From NCBI RefSeq assembly GCF_001039355.2, contig NW_019774292.1, positions 139,099 to 203,098 of the forward strand: a stretch of 64,000 nucleotides of DNA. Reading direction: 5' to 3'. The stretch is from Lingula anatina (Eukaryota; Brachiopoda; Lingulata; Lingulida; Lingulidae). A program made the translations under genes and the position numbers. The number at the start of each line of letters is the position of its first letter. The stretch's first letter is position 1. Below the pieces are notes generated by a model. The model saw only the letters and a program-made list of their open reading frames with translations, ran no database searches and had not been told where the DNA came from. Shown here piece by piece: positions 33,117 to 44,285 of this stretch.

Positions 33117-35105
33117 ATCGAAGCACCTGTCACCACTGCATGGAGAAATTACACGATATATTACCTGAGAGAGAACTTTACAGAGAGACACATTTAATTG
33201 TCTCAGTTAAGGGAATCAAATGCCCACAAGAGGGGGGGGGAGGTAAAGAAGTTAATAATTTGGGATATCAGGTACATTTTCTATATTTTCAGATACAGTG
33301 AGTGCAGAACAGACTATGTCAACCGTCAAGACTGCCGACTTAACAGAGCTTAAATCATTGGCCGCCCCCCCTCAAGATGTGAAATCCATTTTACATGCTG
33401 TAGTTTTATTGCTGGGTTACCCTGAGAAGCTAGCATCAGTACGTCATGTATTAAATAGTTCAGTTATAAATATTCTATTGGCACACAATTGATTGACACA
33501 ATGGGTTGGCTAGGATATAAGTTTATAATATTTACTTCTTATTCAAGAAAGAGCTTATTATTTAGATTACATAATTCTTCATTCATTGTGGTACAGTCCT
33601 AATGGGACCTACCTATGCAGTATGTATAAGCCACAGTTTCAATGCTCACAGACAGTTTAATGGTGTGTGTGTTCCTTTGTTGGATTGAAATGAAATATGG
33701 AAAAAAAATTAAACATTTGTTATTTTCAACATTTTGCAATTGAATATACTTCCAAGTATGGTAGCTCTATATTTTCATCCATATCACTCCTATCGTACAG
33801 TAGTTGTAGACACATACTCTTGGTAAAAACAGTTATGATGACAACGAGTTAAAGCTTATATTAAACATTTCTTTGACAACTTTCTCCTATATAGGGTATT
33901 AGTGCATGTATTTATACTTGATCTCTCCAAGCTGATCACATGTTTACTTATTTTCATTCCATCAACTTTTGAACTCTCTTCCATTTAAATTTTTCTATCA
34001 ATTATTCAGCATTTCCTCATTAAGCAATCTCTGTAAGTGCTTGTTAACGTCTTCCAAAACTAAATATTCGAAAATAAATTGTAAGATCATACTTGTAATG
34101 TTCACAAATTAAGTTTGCATCTCTTATCCTTATCATGGAAGCTTACTTATTTGTGATGGAATTAATCAATCAGCTAAAACTTTATGTGACTTTGACATTT
34201 TCCACTCATTTTTATTTACTTGTTAATTTGGGATTAATTGAATTGTAAACAATTTTCTTTACAACATACACCCATTCTTCAAAACAATTCATCTTGGAAT
34301 TCTTTAACTTTACTACAACAGTATTTTTTTAGTAATATAATGATGGAAGAATCTTTTTATTTGTAGAATTGGAAGTTTGTCAGAAAAGTAATGGTCCACA
34401 AAGGTGAACAGGGTATGGTGCATGGTATGGAACATTTTGACGCCAAAAAGGTCTCCAAAGCATCTGCCATCAGCGCAAGGGCTCTACTTGATTCCTTAAA
34501 TGTTGAAAGGGTTAAACAAGTTAGCAGAGCTTCTGTTTCCTTCCTCTTATGGGTAAGAACATTTTTTATTAACACTAAGACCCCATTCCCACAGATTTTA
34601 GATCGATCTATCCCTGTGGGGAGTCTCACTAGATTACTGTCAGCTTAGCCGGCTTAAGCGTCTGCCCCGCCTACTAAAAGCTGTATTAATTAACTACCGT
34701 GCGCACTCGGCCGACAGCAATTTAGTGTGAACCCCCAGGGAGTTAGATCAATCTAAAAGCTCTGGGAATGCGCCCTTAATGTAGGAAGTAGATAGTCAGA
34801 TTCTAGTAGATATCTTAATCTTGCCTGCACAAGAATCCACGGTGCCCTTTGTTAAGATTTTGAATGAAATAATTAACCTACACGTGGATATTATATATTC
34901 ATTACTCTGAATTAACGCTGTTACATTTCAAATCAATCATCTTAACATCCCTGAAAGACACACCCCTTATATTGTGCCATTTGAATATTTATTGAGTTTA
35001 TTGATACTGGATTCTTCTAATATTCAATTCACCAAATTCATTATTAAAATATTCATTTTCTAGGCTAAGAGTCACCTTGAAGAAGTAGAGGCAGCAGTTA
35101 TATAA
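33117..35105 (+). CDS. Dynein heavy-chain stalk-like protein fragment, copy 2
   Basis: Exons 33117-33242 (phase 1 to 1), 33293-33438 (1 to 0), 34367-34552 (0 to 0) and, less surely, 35064-35105 ending in TAA. The order TADLTELKSLAAPP, then a hydrophobic helix ending LLLGYP, then NWKFVRKVM, then LNVERVKQVSRASVSFLLW follows the dynein microtubule-binding stalk. In dynein the same places hold a D(I/L)xELKS..PP motif, AVxxLLG, a W, and VxKxSxAAxxLxxWV. No AAA motor sequence is present nearby, so this is either a small stand-alone stalk protein or one part of a larger gene. The first exon enters in phase 1 and I cannot find the preceding exon. The similarity is by eye; the name is tentative. Confidence 0.5.
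34576..34778. mobile_element. MITE-like element with ~45-bp inverted ends (copy 2)
   Basis: Same element as 31648-31850 at the same place in the duplicated block, so it predates the separation of the two copies. One base in the right arm differs (ATCAATCTA instead of ATCGATCTA). Confidence 0.75.
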
Positions 35106-35256
35106 CAGGGGTGGATCCAGGATTATTTGAAGGGGGGTGCAGTCCTTTTTTATTTTGACAAGAAATAATTTAAACAGCAATCAATATGTTCTACAAGAAA
35201 TATACCTGATAATAACAATAATCTGTCATATATGTATAGCAATAAGTGCAAAAATA

Positions 35257-35384
35257 ATTCCTGGGACATGCATCAGACAGTAAGATACATTACTGATTAT
35301 CTCAATATTTTATAGTGCATTCATCAATACATCATGTATTATATATTGTTAGATCATAGCCATTGTACCAAATGTGCTAGTATC

Positions 35385-35422
<38 letters not shown>

Positions 35423-37243
35423 GGTTAACATGAGAAATCTTGATATAACACTTAACAGATTCAATATTAATACAAAAAGTTGTGAAATGAGATTCTGGAT
35501 GATTGCAATTCCTAATAAATACTTGAATGAAACTGATGAAATATTTGTGGTAAAAAAGAAAACAAGCAGCCAATAAAATGTGTTCGTATGGATAGCTTTG
35601 ATGACAGCACCAGCTAGTCATGTGAGATATTCCCGTTTTTTATTGGGCAAATAAGTAACAAAAGTAGGGTCAGCATTGTGAGTCATTACTTAATGTGTTT
35701 AGAGTGAGTTAAGAGACACTTTACTGCCATATTATAATGATTAATAGTAGTTTGGTAGTTTCATTTCCTGTCAATTTTCTTGAGGGTTTCCGTCAGATCG
35801 TAACTTTGCGTTTTTTACTTTTGCTGCATAATAGGTACGTTTTCTTTTATGATATTTAATAAAAAATATTTTCGCAAGGCTTTTTATTCAATGTTAACAA
35901 AAATCTTTGAGAAATTTTACCTGAACATGTTAAAAGAACAAAGGAAAGGGCTACATAATACTGCCCAGGACGTGTTCTCACGGGGCGTTTCTTATTGATG
36001 CAAGGTTGTTTATTGTCATAGACTGGCTGTACAACACAGAGATAGGTTACTTAAAGAAAAAATGCAAACAAGCTACTAGACATAATGATGATGATTATGT
36101 CGGGTAGTCTATACTGTTTAAAATGATTTTTGTAAAATTTCCTAAACTTGATAGTAAAATTTCGCTTTCAGATGTGGAAAGTTGCTCATGTGCATTTGGA
36201 TGCATTGCGGCACTGTTAAATCACACTGACTAGACAAAGATGAGACATGTACAGTTAAGTAACAGTCTCCAATTAGGCACGTATCAAGGGAGAAGCTAAG
36301 AAACAGATCGCATCGTAAACTTCGACCATTCGTATTGGCCTTGATATATGAGGACTGGCAGGGGAGGGGGTATAGATTGGTCTCTTAGTAATGCCCTCTC
36401 CCTCTAGAATTGGATATTCAATGTCTGTTTTAGGCCTTATCTTTGAAACATACATCGTTATGACAATGTTTTTTATTTATTTTATTATTTTTTTAAAATA
36501 ATTTCATTACATATTTATTTTTCAAACAAGTCGTTCGCACCCGATGGCACTCTTGGATCTTGGCAGTTACAGACAATATAGTACCAAATAGTAGCAATTT
36601 ATTAACCAAACCCCATCTTTAAAAAATAAATACATCAATATAAAAAGCGATACCTAGCTGTAGTGTCTGCACAGAATTTTCCTCCGATTTGCCCGAGAAA
36701 ACATGTAGAGAACTAGGGTTTTAGGCTTTTATTTAACGGAAAATTTATATCAGAAAAACGCACATACCCTCTCTGACGTTGATCATCATGTTGATAAATA
36801 CGTGGATCCAGGACACACTAAGTTGTTATCAGTGGCGGATTTCAAGGGGGGGGGGGTCCTGACCCCCCTCCCCTTCGGTTTCTGAAAAATGTATCACACT
36901 AATATTCCCCTCTTGAAATAAGAATTTTGACTAGCTAAATCACAGTTCTAAACCTCACCAAAGGACACTGTTTTCTCTCTAAAACACCAAAAATTTTCGA
37001 GGCCCTTAAGCAGGCCCCGAACCCACACCAAGGCTTGGCACTTGAAACGGGTGCAAAGCAAACGTAGTTATAGATGAATGGGTTCAATATCTAACGTGTA
37101 ATATCGGTAGTTTAAGAACGTCTGAATACATCAGATGTCTAAGGGAATACAGTTATTTTTCTAAGAAACTATTAGATTATGTACATTTGCTCTTTCTCGT
37201 GAGAATGGTTTGAGCCACGACCCCTCCCCTATAATGAACCCTA
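35257..37243. repeat. 2-kb duplicated non-coding block, copy 1
   Basis: Repeated at 37245-39230 with an offset of 1988 bp and only a handful of differences. The single N at 37244 sits exactly between the end of copy 1 and the restart. The block includes an AAT microsatellite (35384-35422) and a G-run/C-run hairpin near 36846-36874. No gene is seen in it. Confidence 0.95.
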
Positions 37244-37244
37244 N

Positions 37245-37372
37245 ATTCCTGGGACATGCATCAGACAGTAAGATACATTACTGATTATCTCAATATTTTA
37301 TAGTGCATTCATCAATACATCATGTATTATATATTGTTAGATCATAGCCATTGTACCAAATGTGCTAGTATC

Positions 37373-37410
<38 letters not shown>

Positions 37411-39230
37411 GGTTAACATGAGAAATCTTGATATAACACTTAACAGATTCAATATTAATACAAAAAGTTGTGAAATGAGATTCTGGATGATTGCAATTCC
37501 TAATAAATACTTGAATGAAACTGATGAAATATTTGTGGTAAAAAAGAAAACAAGCAGCCAATAAAATGTGTTCGTATGGATAGCTTTGATGACAGCACCA
37601 GCTAGTCATGTGAGATATTCCCGTTTTTTATTGGGCAAATAAGTAACAAAAGTAGGGTCAGCATTGTGAGTCATTACTTAATGTGTTTAGAGTGAGTTAA
37701 GAGACACTTTACTGCCATATTATAATGATTAATAGTAGTTTGGTAGTTTCATTTCCTGTCAATTTTCTTGAGGGTTTCCGTCAGATCGTAACTTTGCGTT
37801 TTTTACTTTTGCTGCATAATAGGTACGTTTTCTTTTATGATATTTAATAAAAAATATTTTCGCAAGGCTTTTTATTCAATGTTAACAAAAATCTTTGAGA
37901 AATTTTACCTGAACATGTTAAAAGAACAAAGGAAAGGGTTACATAATACTGCCCAGGACGTGTTCGCACGGGGCGTTTCTTATTGATGCAAGGTTGTTTA
38001 TTGTCATAGACTGGCTGTACAACACAGAGATAGGTTACTTAAAGAAAAAATGCAAACAAGCTACTAGACATAATGATGATTATGTCGGGTAGTCTATACA
38101 GTTTAAAATGATTTTTGTAAAATTTCCTAAACTTGATAGTAAAATTTCGCTTTCAGATGTGGAAAGTTGCTCATGTGCATTTGGATGCATTGCGGCACTG
38201 TTAAATCACACTGACTAGACAAAGATGAGACATGTACAGTTAAGTAACAGTCTCCAATTAGGCACGTATCAAGGGAGAAGCTAAGAAACAGATCGCATCG
38301 TAAACTTCGACCATTCGTATTGGCCTTGATATATGAGGACTGGCAGGGGAGGGGGTATAGATTGGTCTCTTAGTAATGCCCTCTCCCTCTAGAATTGGAT
38401 ATTCAATGTCTGTTTTAGGCCTTATCTTTGAAACATACATCGTTATGACAATGTTTTTTATTTATTTTATTATTTTTTTAAAATAATTTCATTACATATT
38501 TATTTTTCAAACAAGTCGTTCGCACCCGATGGCACTCTTGGATCTTGGCAGTTACAGACAATATAGTACCAAATAGTAGCAATTTATTAACCAAACCCCA
38601 TCTTTAAAAAATAAATACATCAATATAAAAAGCGATACCTAGCTGTAGTGTCTGCACAGAATTTTCCTCTGATTTGCCCGAGAAAACATGTAGAGAACTA
38701 GGGTTTTAGGCTTTTATTTAACGGAAAATTTATATCAGAAAAACGCACATACCCTCTCTGACGTTGATCATCATGTTGATAAATACGTGGATCCAGGACA
38801 CACTAAGTTGTTATCAGTGGCGGATTTCAAGGGGGGGGGGGGTCCTGACCCCCCTCCCCTTCGGTTTCTGAAAAATGTATCACACTAATATTCCCCTCTT
38901 GAAATAAGAATTTTGACTAGCTAAATCACAGTTCTAAACCTCACCAAAGGACACTGTTTTCTCTCTAAAACACCAAAAATTTTCGAGGCCCTTAAGCAGG
39001 CCCCGAACCCACACCAAGGCTTGGCACTTGAAACGGGTGCAAAGCAAACGTAGTTATAGATGAATGGGTTCAATATCTAACGTGTAATATCGGTAGTTTA
39101 AGAACGTCTGAATACATCAGATGTCTAAGGGAATACAGTTATTTTTCTAAGAAACTATTAGATTATGTACATTTGCTCTTTCTCGTGAGAATGGTTTGAG
39201 CCACGACCCCTCCCCTATAATGAACCCTAC
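37245..39230. repeat. 2-kb duplicated non-coding block, copy 2
   Basis: Counterpart of 35257-37243; contains the same AAT microsatellite and G/C hairpin (38830-38860). It runs on without a break into unique sequence at 39231, which indicates this is the end of the overlap. Confidence 0.95.
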
Positions 39231-39774
39231 CTGTTGATATTTACATAACAATACGCCACTCATCGCAGCATGAGTTATCTTCCAAACTGGTCACTCGACA
39301 GTTGGACACCGTAAAGTACAGACGCAGGATATGCAAGGTACAGTCTCAAGTTCAAGCTTTTATGAGGCGTAGAGGAAAATATATCTTGCAAGCATCATTA
39401 TATGTAGGCCCCTACAATTATCTTTGTAATAAAACACTAGAAGCGCGTAAGTTTAGTCAAATGTTTATAACGTCTTTGATATGTTCTATATCAGAATACA
39501 TGCAGAAACATTAGTGCACACGGATGAACAATGAGCTACATTTAAATTTATTTGAAATCTTTTAGCACCGTAAACTTTCTATCGTTTTGAAAAAAAATTT
39601 AACCCTAGACAACTGAATGAGAATCAATGTGGGTGGCATGACCGCAATGAATATGACGAATAAAGATTATAGTGATCTTTAATACTGAGTTTTGATACAA
39701 AAATGTGTTCCCCATTTACTTGTAAATACGTATGTAGTTTGCAGTTATTTAATACTTTTTAATGTTTCTTTTAG

Positions 39775-40314
39775 ATGAATGGCGTGAAACGTCAGCTGTT
39801 TTCTGTTGTAGATCTAGATGGACAAGCAGTCAAGATTTTTTCAGGTAAGTACTCATTAGATATTTCAACACACTAGCGCGCGCGCATACATACACGCGCA
39901 GACACACGGTTTCTCAATGCACTAAGTTTAATGCTAACTAAAAAGAATATTATTGTACGTGGAGGTTGAACCGTCTGCATGTAAGGTGTCTCATGTTGTC
40001 CATAGATTACAACGCTAACAATATCAAGGCATGTTATATATATACATACCCGGTATTATTAAATTCAATTTTTAGTGCAATAGCTTGACGGCCAACGTAA
40101 ATTCGACACATGCATTCATTTCATACCATTATCTAAGGTGCGCTAGCCAAACCTTTTTCTGAAACTCAGAAATGTCAACAAGATGTTAGTTATTTTGATT
40201 ATAAGAATAAACCTTATATATCTATCATACGCAAGTATCAATACTAAATATTTTTTTCGTATTTCAGATGCACCACATTTTCCGACTTACTCCATAAACG
40301 GCACCTGCAAGTAA
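39775..40314 (+). CDS. Last two exons of an unidentified gene
   Basis: Exon 39775-39844 (acceptor TTCTTTTAG, donor GTAAGT) joins in frame to 40268-40314 (acceptor TATTTCAG), reading MNGVKRQLFSVVDLDGQ, then AVKIFSDAPHFP and a C-terminus at YSINGTCK before TAA. AATAAA follows 65 bases later. The splice signals, continuous frame and poly(A) signal together make this a credible gene end. A weak 36-nt candidate exon (39302-39337) lies upstream in a compatible phase. It could belong to the stalk-like gene upstream or to another gene; I do not recognise the protein. Confidence 0.45.
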
Positions 40315-40378
40315 CCCAGTCTTTTGTTTGGATTCTGGAACACGACGCTTTTATATGCACATTATTATCTTAAAACTG

Positions 40379-40384
40379 AATAAA
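40379..40384 (+). promoter_or_regulatory. Polyadenylation signal AATAAA of the unidentified gene
   Basis: AATAAA 65 bases after the TAA of the two-exon gene end, followed by a TG/T-rich stretch (TGTGGTTGTTTATTTTG). Confidence 0.55.
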
Positions 40385-41193
40385 CGCATTTCTCTGTGGT
40401 TGTTTATTTTGATATGAAGTATTAAAATGGTAATTATAATAAGAGAAATGATTGATCTGCTAGCCATGTAACAACTTGTCGAGCGCTCTCAAAATTTTCT
40501 GTAAAGTTTAATTAATATATCAATATTGCTCTTGCTATTTATGTTGGTATTACCTTATTTGTTCAACTTGAAATAGTTTTTGGCTTTTTTTATTGTGCCC
40601 CAAATTTTTTTGTGTCCAAGTAATTCCTATTTGGGCAATAATTTTTTTAAACACAGAAACAAATTGTACTCAAAATATTTTAGAAATACCTGCAGCAATA
40701 ATTTGTACTTACAATCGTACTTTGATAAATTTGTTTCAATTTCTACAATAGTTTTATACTATAATGAAATTAAGCACCAAATACAGATAGTTTAAAGATT
40801 GCAACTCTCACTGAAATTCGCTAAATAGTTTGGGATAGTATTGTATTGATCACAAATGTTCAAATTACTCTTCTCATGAACGTGTTTCGTTTAATAAAAG
40901 ATTTCATGTAAAGATCATTTTTAATTTTCCTACTTCCATCACCAGGTCACAAAAATATACTGAATAATCCAAGTTATTTGTTTGATTTCAAATCTTGTCA
41001 TAGTAGAGCTTCATGTACTTTTCAATTATGTTAATAAAATGTTGACAACTCCTGCCTTGCAAACCTTGCTGGCATACTTGTTTATTTTGAAAGAAATTCT
41101 TGGAAAATGGAATGAAATCGTATAGTTTTAACTTCCAACCAATTGTTGCACAATTCTTTATATTGTTTTAACCTGTAATTTTCACCCTCAAAA

Positions 41194-41722
41194 GAGAATG
41201 GGCTCACCCCACCTGCAACCCCTCGGGTAGAATGTAATTGCCACACCTGCCGCCCCTAAACTAAAATAGACTCTTCCCACCTGTCACCCCCCAAGTAAAG
41301 TGGGCTCGCCCCACCTGTCACCCCTCAAATGAAATGGACTCTCCCCACCTGTCACCCCTCAATTGAAATGGACTTTCCCCACCTGTCACCCCTCGAACGA
41401 AATGGACTCTCCCNNNNNNNNNNNNNNNNNNNNNNNNNNNNNNNNNNNNNNNNNNNNNNNNNNNNNNNNNNNNNNNNNNNNNNNNNNNNNNNNNNNNNNN
41501 NNNNNNNNNNNNNNNNNNNNNNNNNNNNNNNNNNNNNNNNNNNNNNNNNNNNNNNNNNNNNNNNNNNAATGGACTCTCCCCACCTGTCACCCCTTGAACG
41601 AAATGGACTCTCCCTACCTGTCACCCCTCAAATGAAATGGACTCTCCCCACCTGTCACCCCTAGAGTAAAATGGACCCGCCCCTCTTGTAACCCCTTAAA
41701 ATAAAACAGACTTGTCCCACCT
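41194..41722. repeat. Degenerate 34-bp minisatellite interrupted by an assembly gap
   Basis: A C-rich unit (CACCTGTCACCCCT plus a variable GAAATGGACTCTCCC part) recurs every 34 bp on both sides of 154 N (41414-41567). Outer copies are more divergent than inner ones. The gap replaces the most homogeneous part of the array. Confidence 0.95.
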
Positions 41723-43724
41723 CGACACGGGTTGGACAAAAACAAAAAACACTACGTGCTTTACTATAACACAATTTATTAAGATTTGAAATAAAGGATT
41801 GCAGAATCAAATATATTTTAAAAGTATCAATTGCAAACAGATTTGTACGTGCATATGCATGATAATTAACCTGAACCCAAGTTTTAATAAATTGCATGTA
41901 AAAACAGTTTAATGCATATTTTATTTTATTCAGTAGAAACGCAAATATTTTCATAGCAAGATACACACATCAGAAAATTGGATTTTTTTGCACATGAAAA
42001 GGACCATTCGAACGCAATACATACCAGCACATGCAAGCTTGGCGAAAATTCATGAAAATTAAGTAAATTAACGATACTGAATTTTGGAAACCTGGTGCAC
42101 TGTTTCAAAATGTTGGTCTTTCTTACCGATTTTGGTTTCAGATTCAAACGTTGTTTCACAAGTGATGTTAGAATATCCATGGAGTATGCGTACAAGGATG
42201 AAGGCAAAAATAAAAAATGGAGGGTTTTGTTATAAAAAGAATGGGATTTATCAAAGTATGCTGTATGATAAATTGAAAAAAATATACAGCATATCTTAAT
42301 TTCTTGTTTAAATTAGCCGTCATGTTTTAGCACTGTTAATAAGATAGACCAGGGCGAAACTGAAATTAAATACTATATCTTTTTTTAATAACAATCGGTA
42401 GTTAAAACATTCACAATCTTAATGTGCGACATAAGGCACTGCAAACAGTGAACTCAATACGTGGACAAAATTTGGGCAAAGATATCATTTGACAATTTGC
42501 AAAATTTTTATGTGTTTTCTAGATTACATATATTTTAAAAAGCTTGTATATATAACCACCACTTTTATAATCGTCTCTGGGTTGTTTAGAAATTGAAAAC
42601 TCCAAAAAGAAATGTAAATTTATTCGGGTGAAATAGTTCGTCACTCGCTAGTTTACGATTACAGCGTTATAAACACTTAAAATTAACAAATGCAATTCTA
42701 CAATGTCAATTAAGAAAAAAATATCATGTGATAGCTAATCGACTTTAAATAATGATCTTACCAGAGATTAGACCAACTATGTGGTGAAAAAAACACACCT
42801 TTATCCCCGACGTTTAATTCATCGTGTAGATAGTTTGAGTAGCCGAAAGGGTTTTAATAGAATCGGATTCGTCCGAACTCGTTGTTTGGAACAATTAAAA
42901 TGAATTATGATTGATACCTAAGGTACATAGCTTATGAATTATATCAGCAAAAAAAAAAATTCAACTACGAGAACCAATATGTAATCCTAAAATCACAACA
43001 AGATCAGGGGCCAGTTCACCAGTTCATAAAACTGTTCAACTGTATGTTATAACTGTATGTACGTGTGCGCTCGTTTGCATGAGTGTGTCCAGTTCCTTAA
43101 TACGGACTGAAGGCTAGGCGTTGTTCCATCAGTCTCGTGCCTTCTGACGTCAGCGAATTAGATTGTAGTTCTGAAATATGAATATAATACGTTAATAACG
43201 CAATCAATTATTCTAAGGTGATACATGCATTCATTTAGACTGAATAAACTTCAAATGAAAAAGTATTGTCGATATTGAAAGAATTAGCATTGGCTGAGCA
43301 TCAAATTTATAAAGAAATTTCAATAAAAAGATAAAATTAGAATAAAAAGAGCAAAAAAGAAATATAGAGATGTATATTTCTGAACACATGTCAATAAATG
43401 TGATATTTGTCTCCAGCACTTTAAAAAGAAATGGCCAGGAAAAAACGTAAAAGTAAAAACTACCACCTTCGTTCATGTGATTTAGCTTCAAATTAAAAAA
43501 GTAAAAGGATTTTAAAAGCAATCTAATATATATATCAGCTATTAGTGCAGACACTCAAAGTTTAACACTAGTAAATTGAACAAAAATCGAAGAAATGTCT
43601 ACAAAATACATGTGACAGAAACTGGACAACTAAATATGACAGTTTACATGCATCCGCATTCTTCGAGCGTCCAGCGACGGGGTGCCATCGAGTTTTTAAA
43701 TATTTTGAAAAATGGTCACCATAC

Positions 43725-43860
43725 AACATCCTCCGTACGTGCTTACGGGCTGTCTGCGAACTCAAAATTACGTAAGAAGGACTTGCGTGGGACGTGAGAT
43801 TCTGCTCAAAATTTAGAAGCAAACAGCCCGTAAGAGCCCGCACGGCCGGTTGTGACCGAG
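43725..43860. mobile_element. Hairpin (MITE-like) element
   Basis: CTTACGGGCTGTCTGC at 43742-43757 pairs with GCAAACAGCCCGTAAG at 43819-43834 (one mismatch), and similarity continues outward in GC-rich sequence. It has no coding capacity. It stands out from its AT-rich surroundings by base composition. Confidence 0.55.
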
Positions 43861-44034
43861 GCTTAAAATAGTTGAACCTGTGTTGAACTCTTTCCCTTTC
43901 ACATTTGATGATTTATAAGGCGTTACAATTTATGAAGATTTAAGTTTAATTAACTTGACTTAATTTTGTTGCATGTTTCCTTATTCTCACAACTTGGGTG
44001 CTAAATCACATGGACGGCTGTGCCGCCAACGCTT

Positions 44035-44285
44035 TGCTATTCAAGGAAGCAGCAAGGAGGGTGTACGACAACTGTACTGACACTGAAAGGGGTCCGTATG
44101 GTTACTTTTATCTATCGTTTTTGATGTTTTGATATCTTCTCATGCTTTCCCCAGAGCTTTTATTACCTGCATTATGTATTTTATATTTTATCGCATTAGC
44201 AGTCGCTGTAGAAGCAATTAATGCCGGCTATGTTTAATCTGTTAAACGTACATGGGTTCTGTTGTCTTATAATATCTGGTTATAT
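44035..44285 (-). repeat. Inverted fragment of the lectin-unit 3' flank
   Basis: The reverse complement of this stretch matches the region downstream of lectin exon 5 at 55265-55500 and 60225-60450 (shared words such as CCTTGCTGCT and AACGATAGATAAAAGT). It shows that a decayed, oppositely oriented copy of the unit's flank lies outside the array. Confidence 0.8.

Larger units (their letters stand above)
32336..35256. repeat. Large duplicated block, copy 2 (2.9 kb)
   Basis: Counterpart of 29409-32329. Copy 2 keeps an open reading frame and a TAG acceptor in the stalk-like gene where copy 1 does not, so it is the better representative of the locus. Confidence 0.93.

Noticed and set aside
35334-35576. 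Open frame with a poly-Asn run
   Set aside because: Created by the AAT microsatellite in a non-coding duplicated block; no splice or start context.
41329-41664. Open frames across the N gap
   Set aside because: They run through a minisatellite and 154 unknown bases, so they have no coding support.
43231-43554. 107-codon minus-strand open frame rich in Phe and Leu
   Set aside because: Low-complexity AT-rich sequence without motifs or splice context.
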